NCBI GenBank assembly: GCA_001592805.2
Contig: CP051140.1
Span: 1,923,501 to 1,987,500, forward strand
DNA: 64,000 nucleotides
Source of the DNA: Peltaster fructicola
Taxonomy: Eukaryota > Ascomycota > Dothideomycetes
Reading direction: 5' to 3'
In this document: piece by piece, positions 36,862 through 48,257 of the stretch
Layout of the letters: each line of letters begins with the position of its first letter
Numbering within the stretch: position 1 is the first letter of the stretch
Translations under genes and position numbers: made by a program
Notes under the pieces: model-generated
What the model was told of the DNA's origin: nothing
What the model saw: only the letters and a program-made list of their open reading frames with translations
Databases searched by the model: none

Positions 36862-37651
36862 GATGTCGTCTGTGCCGTAGCGAATGGTCCTGCCCCAGGC
36901 GTTGTAATCACACGAAGGCGCTCATGTGCTGGTGTAGACTACTGTTGCAGACGAGAGGAGTCCGTCAAGGTACAATAACGTGATGATCGCGTGGTTGTAA
37001 GGCGTAATGGGCGGGACCTGTCGATTGTGGTGCGTAAGACTGGAGAAGAGGTGGGACGTAGTGTGTGGCAGTGCAACAGCGCGATCCGCTGCCTGTAAGT
37101 ATACAACGTCTGCAGGCGGCGAATGCTGCAATCGAAATTTCTCGCGCTGTGGCCCCTCGAGTGCCGGGAGCTGCAAGTGTGAGAGAGAGATGAGGTCGAT
37201 GACAGCGGTGATGCGCAATAGTTTGCATCTGGTGGAAGGAGCCAGGCTCGAGCGGCTGTTGGTGGAGCTGTGGTGGCGTCACCGGCTACGGCCAAGCGCG
37301 ATATAGGAAGCGCTCTTTGCAGCAGCTGCTCACAACAGACCAATCTGTTGTCGATGTGCGCGCCCTTTCGATACTGAAGCTGAGTACGGAAGAGTTCGGT
37401 GACACAAGTGCGAAGTGTAGCGCTGCGAGAGGCAGCTGTGACCACCGCAGAACGCATCTCGTGTCTCCTATCAACCTGACAGAGAACGATAATGAAGCAG
37501 AAGGTGACTTAAAAGACGACGATCTGATCAACAGATTCTAATCAGAGAACATTCTACTCAGTCTGCAGACCTGAAACAACGCTCGCTACTACTACACGAT
37601 CACAAAGACACGACGTCTATCTGGAGATGTCCAGCATCTCTTCCTCACTCT
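36862..37651. other. Intergenic, 790 bp
   Basis: Between the rsp5 start and the end of the Zn2Cys6 gene, both on the minus strand. The coding strand here has CT-rich runs (for example around 37170-37190), as expected of a promoter and 5' leader. A minus-strand frame of 172 codons exists but is Ser/Arg/Thr-biased and looks like a chance frame. Confidence 0.45.
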
Positions 37652-39016
37652 CTAGAAGATCATCTTCGTCCCCTCATCGAGCATAGCTATCGAGGCAGCC
37701 GGCCCTCTCATCAAGACAGTCTTCACCGGCCACTGAATCCACGACTTCCACTTCTCATCCAAGTTGAGTACGATGTCTTGCAGCACTTGTGAGCCCCAGC
37801 GTTTGAGATACCACTTGTGATCCAGCAGGTCCAGCACCACACAGTAGTAGGCAAGGATCACAAGTGCTTGAGGCACGCGACACTTGAGCATCCGACTGAA
37901 TGCTGTACAATCTTGCTTCGGCCAGCAGATGATAAGTGCAATGCCAGTGGCGCTGCCAGCCTGGACAACATTGCTGTACACCTGCTTGAGCTCAGTGAGA
38001 GCTAGGGTCAGAGCTTGTGTCTCTTCAGGTACCAGATGGTCGACAGCCAACATGTAGTCGAGGTGGCCAACTCCAAGCTCCATACCTTGTGGAATCTCAA
38101 CACTGCCGGTTGTCAGCATCTGCCTGTCACGCGATTATATGGTGAAACTCACCCATTATCTGGCGCAAGGCGCAACACCTCATGGAGGCTGCGGTTGATC
38201 ATCGGTGCGAATGCTCCAGACGCAACCCATACGAAAGCTTCACTAGCAACCATGTCAATCCCTCTGACCAGAGTGAAAATATCGCAGAGAGCGTCGACAG
38301 GACTGCCAGCCACCGGTGTCGCGTATGCGAAAAGACAAACCATGAAGCTGAAGCAGAATTTTGCCTCTGCGTTCTCTGCAGACACAACTGGGTCTTCTTG
38401 TCTGTAGTGAGCAAGCGCCTGATCAAGATGGCTGACAGCGTTGACCTCCAGTATCCTCGCCCGTTGTGGTTGCTGCGATGCCATATGTAACGCTGATATC
38501 CCCAGCAGGATGTGCATGATATAGTGTGAGGAGAAGGCAAGACGAGGTATCTCTTGCTGCCACAGATGAGCCACATCCGCCTCTGATAACAGCTCGTGAG
38601 CATGAGTGTCGAAGTGATGCATCAGCTGCAGGTCTGTCATCCATGTCTGCTCCAACAAGCCAGCTCGTCTCCGATCTATCGTCTGAGTCAAACGACGAAG
38701 TGGACTCGATCCACGATATGCTATGCCAGGCAGGACATCGGGCTCTGATGTTGACTCTATCCTCGATGGCGTTGAATCTGTCGGACTTCTCCTCGATTTG
38801 AGGTCATCTCTCGGGACATTCGGTCCGCCTGCGAGACTACACGCTACACCATGGCGTACACAGTTTGAGCATGGCCTCGCTTCATTGCACTGCGAATGCG
38901 AAGTTAGCCTATGATCAACGAGCAGTGTCAGTACTCACCTTCACATGGCGCCGTTTGCACTGCGCACAACCGTTCCGAGACTTCTTGTGACCCACTCGTG
39001 GTGCTCTGCTTTCCAT
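37652..39016 (-). CDS. Zn2Cys6 transcription factor
   Basis: Fungal binuclear-zinc-cluster regulator. Three exons: 39016-38939, 38889-38153 and 38102-37652; introns are 49 and 50 nt. The first interrupts the zinc cluster exactly between Lys26 and Cys27; the second uses GTGAGT and a CTGAC branch, with acceptor CGGCAG. The product is 421 residues. The cluster is complete: Cys17, 20, 27, 33, 36 and 43 in CAQCKRRHVKCNEARPCSNC and the following VRHGVAC, a sequence typical of the Upc2-like subgroup. The start MESRAPRVGHKKSRNG is the usual short N-terminus of this subgroup. Residues about 70-420 form the helical regulatory region (HAHELLSEADVAHLWQQEIP). The target genes are unknown; there is no adjacent metabolic cluster that would point to one. 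Confidence 0.9.
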
Positions 39017-41466
39017 CGTCAACAGATTGTTACACACAAGCATCGTATAAGAGAAGCATTATTAAGCGGTATAAGACCAGTGTGGTCTGCAAGTCGGGAG
39101 GCGTCTGCACTGATTATATACATGGGCTCGACTTACCCATACTCAGTCTCGTCCAGATCTGCACTGTCCAGGCTCCCTGTATACGCAGACGTTGCGTGCT
39201 GCGCCATGATATGCTTCTCGCTCAAGGACAAGACCAAGCGACGGCCTACTAGAAGACTTGACCGGCACCGGGGCTAGCTACCTCCCGGATATCGAGGACG
39301 CTACAATAGCTGTACTGGCTGCCGCTGATCTCGATGCTCGATTACACTGGAAGTCTCCAGTAGGAACCACCGTGCTGCGGTGACTCTGACAGGCTTCTAT
39401 CAAGCCTACAGGACGCACGTCATCAGCGTACTATCTAAATCCACGATGATTGACTACAGCAGATCTGCAGACCTGCAGCCAGTCGACGATGGACGTTCGG
39501 TAAGTATGAAGCTGACGACAGGAGAGTCATATGCAGCACGCTTCGGCTACAGAATGCCTTCTTCAGCCTGGTCGTTCTACAGTTCATGCAGCTTCATGCA
39601 GCTTCTCGTACTTGGCCTTGAGACGCATGTCTATGTCAGACGACTGCACAAGAAACTCTACTCTATCACATCATCAACCATATTTTCTACTGTGACTCAC
39701 AGTAGCATCTAGTACCACCCTGCACTATTCCCCTCAGTCGCCGACATTTTCATGGACAAACGGTCTGTCAAGTGAGCCCGTTCCGAAGCAGGACGGACAT
39801 CACAATCATCTCCGGCCGAGCATGATCGTCATGATGACTGGCTCAAAACTTTAGCTCCCGAGCCGTTATACGATAAGAACGATGGCAGTCGAGATGTATG
39901 GCCCTACAACACTACAGAATATACGAAGTGCGTTGGAATGGGGCTTGCCATATGGAATCTGTCCCGCACCCTCGAAGATCGTTGCGGCGAAGCTGTACAG
40001 ACGGTCGTAGCGAAGCAAAATTGGTTCTAGCGATGTCAATCATGTACTGTCTCAGTCAGCATACTTTAAAGTATGCATAGGACCAACGCATCACTACTTC
40101 AGACGAGCAACGATCGCTGCTCCTTTGACCGAAGACAGCAACGGATTGCGAACACCCTTTGCCGTTCTTCCAGCTGACACCGCCTTATCATCTGTATGCC
40201 GCTATGCATAGGTATCTTGGCCAACAAAAGTAACACCTATGCTTTTCTCTCCGACGACCGCAGAGCATCGTCGCACTAGCGAGCCTTCTTCAGCCCTACA
40301 CAGAAGCACCACAGTAAGCAGCACGGTGTACCGAAAGCTGTGGCGAGCACCTGCAATCCTTCACGATGGATATGTGCATACGCCCTATGAAGGGAGGAAT
40401 CGTTGCGTGAAGTCGAGCATAGCCGTCTGCACGTCGACGATCATGTGTTGGAACTTCTCTGATCGCACAAACGACAGCCCAAGGATGCTTGAGCTCGATC
40501 TGATCCTGTATGAGACGTCTATGGCTGCGCCCCAGGCATGCGTCGTGCGTCTACTACGACATCGTTCTCGCTCTATGGCATCTCTACTCTTTGGCTAATT
40601 GTGGGCAGCTCTCTGGCTGTCGCAGTGCTGCTCCAGAGCCATCGATGTGCTTGAGTCTACTCGCGAGCTTGCGAACGCATGATACTGGTGTTGTATTCTT
40701 CAACTCATCGAAACACGACCTCACGATGGCCACGCAAGAGAACGTGGCTGAACAGACCTCACACAGTCCTTGTCGTCGATGAGTCTGGGCAAAAGTTGTT
40801 GCCTGCTTGGCTGATGTATTGCTCAAGGTAATCCCAGGTGAGGCCATGCCTTCTGCCGTGTGCTTCTAGATGACTTGAGCAGGGTCTCGGATATGGAACT
40901 GTATTGGCCGCTGATCTTGATCGGCAGGGCTGTGCTATTACCAGTCGTTACGGCTGTGCAGTAATCGTTGCGTAGTCGTGCGTCCAGCTCTGAGAGATAT
41001 CATATCGCATGCATCAGACGACATGCAAGTGCTACCGAGGACTCGATCGTTATCGGTCTGCTCGGCCACACCGAGACCAGGACCGCCAGAACCCGGCCTA
41101 TACTGCGCTCTCGCATGGTCAGCTTCGTTCGTCGTTCGTCTTGAGCGGGAGGTTGTCAAGTTCTGTGTTGCCTGGCATCCTAGAAAGCACAGGTGGACAG
41201 ATCAGGTGCCTGTGGTGTCTCGTAGGCGAAGCACGAAGCTCACATTACCCATCTCTTACGATCTTTCTTGTTCATCACTCATTTCACAGAGGCTCTTTCT
41301 CCTTTGAATCATGTTGTGGCTTCTTTCATTATGTTCTCCTTCTGAACCAATCTTTACAATATTCCCGCCTATCTTAGCACTAGCCAGCAGTATAATCGAG
41401 TGGAGGAGAGATAATTCTGTGTGTATAGAGGTTTCGAGTCGTCCGTATTGAGGATCGATTGGTTGT
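39017..41466. other. Accessory region with diverged duplication and unresolved gene
   Basis: About 2.4 kb upstream of the Zn2Cys6 gene and downstream of pab2. It contains a spliced candidate gene on the plus strand (listed at 39776-40317), and more protein-like but unjoined open stretches between 39181 and 39712, such as EDATIAVLAAADLDARLHW. Two diverged copies of one sequence lie near 39221-39340 and 40812-40920, sharing GCTCAAGG, CTAGA(A/T)GACTTGA, GGATAT, CTGTA(C/T)TGG and CCGCTGATCT(C/T)GAT in the same order. The rest (40320-40780 and 40980-41466) shows nothing recognisable. Confidence 0.45.
39776..40317 (+). CDS. Candidate spliced gene, 5' end unresolved
   Basis: Three open segments join in phase: up to 40006, 40056-40193 and 40264-40317, with introns of 49 nt (GTAGCG..CTCAG) and 70 nt (GTATGC..CGCAG). 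Translation reads well across both junctions and ends in a natural TAA: DDWLKTLAPEPLYDKNDG, then GLAIWNLSRTLEDRCGEA, AYFKVCIGPTHHYFRRATIA and SIVALASLLQPYTEAPQ. The first intron is not a multiple of three, so the changed frame staying protein-like is some support. The W-x-L-x-R-x-L-E block and the later AY..THHYF block faintly recall the glycolipid-transfer protein fold; this is only a guess. Upstream, an in-frame TGA at 39773-39775 must lie in an intron (a 54-nt one from GTCAAG is possible) or the gene is broken. Confidence 0.35.
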
Positions 41467-42196
41467 TCAGTATGGGAAGGAGCCTCGGCCACGTCCACCA
41501 CGGTAGCCACCACGGTAGCTAGAAGTGTGTCAGTACGGCTCGTCACAGTGTCGTCAGCGACACTTACCCGCCGCGAGGAGCGTATCCTCCTGGACCACCA
41601 AAGCCACCACGTCCACCATAAGGTGGTGCGCCATAACCACCACCGAACCCACCTCGAGGACCTCCTCGTGGACCGCCTCGTCCGCGACCGCGAGTCATGC
41701 CTGGCAGGTTGGTGCGCTTCGGAACGACCTATGCTGTCAGCTTGAGGACATCTCATGGGAGTGAGCGACGTACCTTGAGGTTACGACCTCGGAAGACAGT
41801 CTCGTTCAATGCAAGAGCTGGAGTGACGAGATTTGGCTCAGTGAACTCGACGTATGCATAGCCTTTTGGCTGTCCGGTGAACTTGTCCAGCAGTATTGTG
41901 ACACGGTTGATTGGGCCGCAACTCTGGAAATGTGCCTGAATCTCCTCTGGACTTGCGCCATAGTCGACGTTGCCAACGAAGATGCTGCGAGAGTCGATAT
42001 CTTCTTTGCTCTCACGCGGATCAGTCTGCGCGTCGAGAGCTGACTGCATCTCGCGCAGCTTTGCTGCTTCGGCCTCCATCTCTTCCACACGCTTCTTCAT
42101 CGCGAGAAGTTCCTCCTCATCCTCATCACCAGCCTCGACATCGTTGTCATGTGTGCGATCTGCAGGAGTCTCCTCCACTCTATCCAGTTCCGACAT
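41467..42196 (-). CDS. pab2: Nuclear poly(A)-binding protein, Pab2/PABPN1-like
   Basis: RNA-binding protein that binds poly(A) tails in the nucleus. Three exons: 42196-41774, 41728-41568 and 41518-41467; introns are 45 and 49 nt. The product is 211 residues. The N-terminus is acidic ([14 protein letters not shown]) and runs into a coiled coil (residues 30-55), as in PABPN1. A single RRM covers about 70-145, with RNP2 IFVGNV at 72-77 and RNP1 KGYAYVEF at 111-118, and ends [16 protein letters not shown], the family's typical exit. The C-terminus is Arg/Gly-rich ([14 protein letters not shown]), a likely arginine-methylation tail, and closes with RGSFPY. The last intron falls inside the RG tail. 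Confidence 0.93.
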
Positions 42197-42702
42197 CTTG
42201 CTAGGTTTCGTCGTTGCTATAGTCCTTGTACTCGTCGAGAGTCAAGAGTGTAGTGTACTCAAATTTGCTCACTTCGGAATGCGAGGTCTATGCACGCGAT
42301 CGAAGGAAATCTAATGCTTCAACCGCTACCGCACGACTTATGGTAGTGTCAGCAATATCGTAAGTGAGCTTCTGGTGTGGATTGAAGCTCGAGAGTCAAG
42401 CGCAAGGAGTAGTTATGAAAGCAACCTGCCTGCACTGCGTGCAGTGACGGCCGATTGATCTGTATCCATTGTATGGTTCAAGCGATCTAACCGCTTACGG
42501 AGGGCATTGCATTCACATGCCAGGCACAGACTGTTCCTAGACAACAACACAACCATCAGCTTCTATGCTATCACGGCTGTTCAGCACACGTGCGAACATC
42601 AGGGTCATGGTAATGATCACGATCGATTGAGATGAGTCCAAAAGCCGCTTGTATGCATATCGAGTAGACAAGAGCTTCATCCTCATAGAACGCAGGCAGA
42701 AC
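42197..42702. other. Intergenic, 506 bp
   Basis: Between the pab2 start and the end of the Scy1-like gene, both minus strand. It holds the pab2 promoter; nothing else is recognised. Confidence 0.4.
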
Positions 42703-45353
42703 CTAGTTCCATGCATCTCCCCAGTCATCATCCTCTTGTGCAGCCTTGGGCTCTTCTTTCGTTGTCGTCGTTTTCGCTTTCGTTATAGGTACATTACTTC
42801 TTGTGCTGGTAGGTCCCGAGCTCGCTCTTACGATCGGTGTTGGCCTGGCTGCAGGTACGGCTTTCTTGATCAGGCCTTTAGGCAATGGCTTGCTGCTCTT
42901 GGTCTTGGCAGATGATTGAGCATTGAGCCAGCCCTGTTCGACGTTAGTCCAAGGGTCAACCGCACAGGAAAGATGTACATACCTCAAAATCGGGCTCGCC
43001 ACCATCATCGTATGGCGTTGACGCTGTTGAGCCGGTCTTCTGCTGTGCAGACAGCGTGTTGCTCTGATGAGCGGTGTTATTTGCTGCCGATTCCCACGCA
43101 TCGACAGCTTCAGCTGAAGGCTCGTCATTCATATCGCCCCATGTGTCGTTGAAGTCTTCATCTTCTGGCACATCTGAATTCGCAGCTGAGGAGGTTACAC
43201 GAAGACCTGAGGGTGCTCGAGGCACCACTGGAGCTGAGGGAAGATGCGGTGCACCTGTGGGTCGTCCAGATGCGCCGTTGAGACCAGGAGTGGACGAAGA
43301 GCGTACAAGAGGTGGTTGGCCACTGGTACCATTCGGTTGGATCTCGCCGGACGCTGCGGACAACTTGTTCGTGAAGCTCGAGATGGCCCACCCAAGCAGT
43401 TGTGCTCCAGCAGCACCACTGACTCCTGCTGCAGGCTGAGGCGAGCTGACCCGTGTTGAGCCTTCGCTCTGTGTTGCCGATGTGTTGTCCGGCAATGTCT
43501 GGGAGTACTTCCTGACTCGTTCCAAATAGATATTCATCGTCCTTTCCGCCTGCACTCTGATCATCTTCTCTCGATCGACCAGGCTTGGACATATCGCTGG
43601 CAGCATCTTGCTCGCACAGTCGTCCTCTGAGAATATATCAGCAGTAGCAGCTAGTGCTAGCAGACCCGCGTTTCGTGCGTGTACAAATGGATCACGCAGA
43701 CTTCGGCTGAATGCCGCCGACAACACCTTCGCACGGCTGGATGCACTTAGATTTCGTGCGATCTTACCCAGACAAATTGTTGTGTTTGTCCGAATGCCGG
43801 GTTGATCGTCGTTGGCTGTCTTGGCAAGATGTCTTAGCAGCTCGCCATTGATCACACGGTCGGCGAGCTTAGGCACAATCACGAGCACAGCCTTGACGGT
43901 CTGCTCTCTCACCACTGGTGCCAGGTCACCAAAGCCTGTCACCAATTGCGGGAAGATCTTGTCCGTCACTATCTTCTGCTGGAGATGGTCGATCATATGT
44001 GGCAAGTTGTCTAGCAAGCTTACTCGCAATGCTCGATCTGGCGATGAGAAGAGCCGAACAATGATTGGCGTTATCTGTGCTGTATATGTCTCGTCGTCAA
44101 GCTTTGCTGCAAGTTGCATAGCTAGTGACAGAGACCTAGCGCTGCTGGTGCCACCAGGAGAGGAGAACTCCACGGCCTTGAGCAGCTCTGGCAATATTCG
44201 CTCGTGCATGTAATGCTCAGGCAGATCGGCAGTGGCCACAACAGCTTCAAGCTCACTGTAGCAGGTCAGCACACGTTGCAGCAAATAGGAGAGACTTTAC
44301 CTCAGAAACTCGTCTCGTTCGTTGTCACTTTTCAAGCCTAGATTCTCGATGCCGTCGGTCAAGTTGATAAGTGGCGAGTCGAAATACGCTCCAGGTCTTG
44401 CACCCTGCTCTAGAAAGTGTCCAACGCTGAGTCTCATCTTTGGTACTGCGTGCACCAGACGTTTATAGCTGGTTTGCATCTTGGAAGGGATGCCTTTTGA
44501 GTTGCTGATCGCATCTGATCCCACGAGATTGCCTGCAAAGACTTCCGCCACCAATATGCCGTAGCCATACGAGTCCACAGCGTGCGCTGGAGAGGATCTG
44601 ATCGTGTCCCATCCAGATTTCATCGCTTCAGGTGGCGTATATCGGCCCATATCAGGCATCAGAGAAGCTTGCGAGAAGATGACTGCGTCGCTTTCCTTCA
44701 ACGTCGAGCAGATTTCAAGTCCACCAACTTTCCATTCATCGGAAGCTGAGCAGAAGATCGACGACGTCCGTACGGCGCCGTGTACAGATGCAGCTTCGTC
44801 GTTGATGAACTTGATTGTTTTCTGCTTCTGTCAGCACAAGACACCCTCTTCCAGCGCTGCTGCGTACTGCGACATTGTACAACCCCCATTTCAACGTCTC
44901 TTCAGAGTATGCCTTCCGTTTTGTCATCCATGACAGCGGTACAACTTTCTCTATTGCAATGTAGATCCATTGGTCCGTCTGACAACCCCCTTCGGTCAGC
45001 TCTCAGCAACACCAGTATAGGTTTCCATGCTCTTCACGCACCTCGACAGTGTCCAACACCTTCACTATACCAGGATGTCGCAATGTTCGGTACTTCCGTA
45101 ATGCGTTCTTGGCGATCGTCAAACGGTTGCGGTTTGCGCTGACATCGAAAGAGAGAATGCTGCACTTAGAGCCATCTTCCTACAGCGCCGAATCGTCAGT
45201 CGATCCTTGTTGTTGCTCTTTAAGCATGCATACCCTCTTCGTGCCGTTATGTAATGTCCAGATGGACTGGTCGAGTTCAACTTTATCGCCGAAGTTGTAT
45301 GGGAAGGCTGGTCCTTTCGAGATCGAAGCAACAGCTGATTTGAAGAAGTCCAT
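42703..45353 (-). CDS. cex1: Scy1-like pseudokinase (Cex1/SCYL1 family)
   Basis: Family members act in tRNA nuclear export and COPI-dependent Golgi traffic. Six exons: 45353-45234, 45179-45042, 44978-44868, 44821-44301, 44255-42983 and 42933-42703; introns are 45-63 nt. The product is 797 residues. The kinase-like domain (1-300) begins MDFFKSAVASISKGPAFPYN and is degenerate: the HRD position reads VHGAV and the DFG position GGLE, so no phosphotransfer is expected. PPEAMKSGWDTI is the activation-segment end. Residues about 330-560 form HEAT-like repeats (LLDNLPHMIDHLQQKI, VVREQTVKAVLVIVPKLADR). A Ser/Pro-rich linker and the C-terminal EGWLNAQ and DDDWGDAWN motifs follow, typical of the family. 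The symbol follows the yeast name; orthology is inferred from architecture. Confidence 0.93.
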
Positions 45354-45817
45354 TGATCATATAGCCATCAGTTGTGTCAATGCTGGTCCGGACGACAGGC
45401 GTGATTGCTGATATTGTCTGCGACTTCTACAATCGAGGTGCGTTGTCGCGATACACGTTCGTGACAAATAGTGCGGATCGCGGCTTCAGGTACAGAGCAC
45501 CTCTCGCTTGCGTTCCTAACGCACCCCTCAAGTTCAACGGCGATATACAGGAATAAGCTTATATCTTGTAAGGCCTCGTGCATCTTGACTACATAGCACT
45601 TGCCTGAATCTCTCGCCGAGATCGAGCACACTTCAAGTCAGCAGGCTCTTGCACTGATGTTGTGAGTGCGTTGCAAAGCGTTCACGATGACCGCTGTCAA
45701 TTGAAGTTAGGATGGGTTGTTCATGCTGGTTGGACGCCTCCAGACTCTTCCTCATGAATCAGAACGATAGGTATCAGATCCAGCTCATTGATGTCCTCTG
45801 TGAGTACAATCACGCAA
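45354..45817. other. Intergenic, 464 bp
   Basis: Between the Scy1-like gene start and the end of the SIMPL gene, both minus strand. It contains the former's promoter; no other feature is seen. Confidence 0.4.
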
Positions 45818-46787
45818 TCATGCCTCGAGCTTCGCAGACTGGCTGGTTCCGTCCAACGTCGTACTCAGCTTGAAGCCTTTGGTACTACATCAATGTCAGT
45901 GCGATCCCATTTCGCAGGATCGGCATGTTTCACTCACTCGACTGTGAACACGAAGTCAACAGACAATGCCATGCGGATTTCTTGTGGTGTACAGCCTAGA
46001 TCTGTCTTGTATCCTGGTATGGAAGAAAGTAATAGACTACCCTTGCCACCACCCAGAGTAGTTTGAGAAGGAAACGATCAGGTTTGCCGGTGCTAAATAG
46101 CGTGCCCTGTGGCTGGTCGAGTTTGCTTGGTACTGGAACAGATCCTCCTGTGATGTGCTCGCTATGTAGCTCGGTGGGTACGATCACAATGTCGTCCTGT
46201 CCTGGGCAGACAACACGGCAATAGTCTGCCACCTTGGACGAAGCATCCTGAGCAGCTTCCATACGGAGCTGCGACTTAAGTCGCTCCTCAGCGTGCGGCG
46301 GCAGATTCCAATCAGGGCCACTGAGCATCACACAATGATCGACCGAGGTCAGATGAGACTTGAATTGACTCAGAATGTTGAAGTCTTGGAAGCACACATC
46401 GAATACGATCCTAGCACGGTAACGATGCACAGGTACTATGTCAGCATCCCTGCTATCAAGACCGAGTGGATTGTTGCCAAAGAGGGATCCGCCAAAGGAA
46501 GAAGCTCCGGAGCTATTGCCAACGATATCTTGACCGTGCGCTAGATGTCGTGAAATGTGCTCGATCCAGGTTTCTATCGAAAGCGATGTCTGAGTCCAGT
46601 GCGAAACAGCGTTCTGAGCCTGGGCAGTTTGTAGTATGTCCTCGATGTATCTTGCAGTTGTGAGAACTTGATCACAGACTGCCTGCTTGTTGGGCCCATC
46701 TGATGAGCTTGCCACGCATAGCTTGGCCTGCTCGGCGGTCTTTGTCATGGTGGCATTTCCAGTTATTCGCAGCGTGAAAGTAGGCAT
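45818..46787 (-). CDS. SIMPL-domain (DUF541) protein
   Basis: SIMPL domains are widespread in bacterial periplasmic proteins and also occur in fungi; the function is unclear, with links to oxidative stress in bacteria. Proposed exons: 46787-46076, 46013-45938 and 45884-45818. The last intron (45937-45885, 53 nt) is clear: GTGAGT, CACTGAC, TGTAG. The first (46075-46014, 62 nt) is the best phase-correct choice but has a weak donor GTTTCC, so that junction is uncertain. The product is about 284 residues. It starts with the strand MPTFTLRITGNATMTKTAEQ, has the middle block RARIVFDVCFQDFNILSQFK, and the helical ERLKSQLRMEAAQDASSKV typical before the last strands, ending LGCTPQEIRMALSVDFVFTVD. No signal peptide is visible, so it is probably intracellular. 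Confidence 0.78.
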
Positions 46788-47143
46788 AGGTATGGGAGAT
46801 CTGTACAGGTAGCAGAGGGTTGTATGGCCCTGTGCTATGTTGAATGTAGATGGAAGCGATTATGGTGTGATACTGTAAGCGGAAGCACTCACCATCGCTC
46901 GCTAGCAGTGACTTCACTCTGGCAAGACCACCAAGTAGTGTTCGTGCATCTTGCTCCGTCTTCACGGTCTGGTAACCTCAGCGCAAGATCAGGATCTGTA
47001 CCTCGGTCAATCGCACAACTGCGCTCCAAGCTATAACCTGGACTCAGATAGCGCATTCTTCCGAAGGCTAAACGCCAACATCTCACATCTCACATCTCGG
47101 GCATTGCATCGTGAGGGTCAAGAGATTCAAGACTCACTAGCTC

Positions 47144-47362
47144 GGGCCCAAGTTTGGGTTCATTCTGTTGCCCGACGCGGATGTGCTACGAGCTGGTGCC
47201 GTGACGATCGTACAGCTTATGGGAAGCACTCAGGAGATCCGCACGCTCTACGGCTTGCTTGGACACAGTGCGCGACAGGTCTATCCAGACCATACAAATC
47301 ATTGGACGTTTTGCAAGAAGGTGATGGAGAGTAGAGTTGCGAGTGGTCTGCGCGAGCAGTAA
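47144..47362 (+). CDS. Possible terminal exon, unknown gene
   Basis: From an apparent acceptor (CACTAG) the frame reads LGPKFGFILLPDADVLRAGA, then VTIVQLMGSTQEIRTLYGLL, and stops at a TAA. Codons favour the RNY pattern and the peptide looks like a folded protein. I could not find a matching upstream exon with a normal-sized intron, and the opposite strand is also open, so the call is weak. Confidence 0.25.
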   Translation, partial: GPKFGFILLPDADVLRAGAVTIVQLMGSTQEIRTLYGLLGHSARQVYPDHTNHWTFCKKVMESRVASGLREQ

Positions 47363-48065
47363 TGTGCACGATCGCAGTGTTGACATCGAGGAATCGAAAT
47401 GAAGTGGAGTGAGTGGTCATAGTCCATGGTCGACACCGATTTGCCGTACGGCCTCGAAACTCGGAGATGCTGATCGGTCAGACTTGCTGCCTACATCGGA
47501 ATGCGTTTCTTACTTTCGACGCTGTCATACCGATTCGAGTTTTATGATTCCAGCGATCGTTCCTTACGAGAAGGCATGTCATTTCTGACGGATCTCAGGA
47601 GGTTCCACAGTGGAAATGCATGTGCATGTTTGGGTGCATACTAGATACCCCGACAAACTGTATTTTGGGATGCTCATGCACCCAGTAGGTGATGCATCGT
47701 TGAACCAGCACAAGTCGTTTCTGTGTTGGTACAAAGGACGCTGTATGCGACCCTGACTTGATGTTTTGACAGGTAGACTGACAGCAGCGGCAAGCCTCTG
47801 GATACGAGCTTTCACTATGCCGTATTGCTTCGAGGTGAAGGTCTTGAATTGCAGCTCTTGCGTAGGGATTGGCACATTGAGACTCCATTCTGATGTGCTG
47901 GACGAAGGTGACGTTGTAACTGGGCCTTCGCCCTCGAGCAGGGCGTATTCGATGACCGATGATTATCTTGAGTGAGTAGTTGACAGATCGTGATGAGGCG
48001 CCGCGAACACTCTTTATGCTCTCCAGTTGAGTGATCCATGATCTTTACACGTGCTATTGACGTAC

Positions 48066-48257
48066 TCAACGCTCGTCGAGATCGCCGAAGACAGAGACTA
48101 TGCAAAACTGGCATGGTCTCTCATTAGCAATGACAACGCATTGCTCGCTCGATGTCGTCACCTCTTCATCGTCTCCTCCTGATGCGTCAGCTTGTTGGGC
48201 TGTGCTCGTGTTGACCTCCTTCTCCTCAGCTTTGTAACAATCTCTTTCGGAGCTCAT
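48066..48257 (-). CDS. Possible small acidic protein
   Basis: Frame of 63 codons from MSSERDCYKAEEKEVNTS to a TGA, with an acidic middle (SGGDDEEVTTSSEQ). The frame is also open upstream for 67 codons without a convincing ATG. No family or splice support; it could be chance. Confidence 0.2.
   Translation of the reverse strand: MSSERDCYKAEEKEVNTSTAQQADASGGDDEEVTTSSEQCVVIANERPCQFCIVSVFGDLDER

Noticed and set aside
36939-37457. Minus-strand frame of 172 codons upstream of rsp5.
   Set aside because: Ser/Arg/Thr/Leu-biased with no family resemblance; fits a CT-rich promoter and leader.
46889-47086. Minus-strand exon-like stretch TVKTEQDARTLLGGLARVKS ending in a good GTGAGT donor, upstream of the SIMPL gene.
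   Set aside because: No downstream exon joins in phase without colliding with the SIMPL start, which has its own natural N-terminus.
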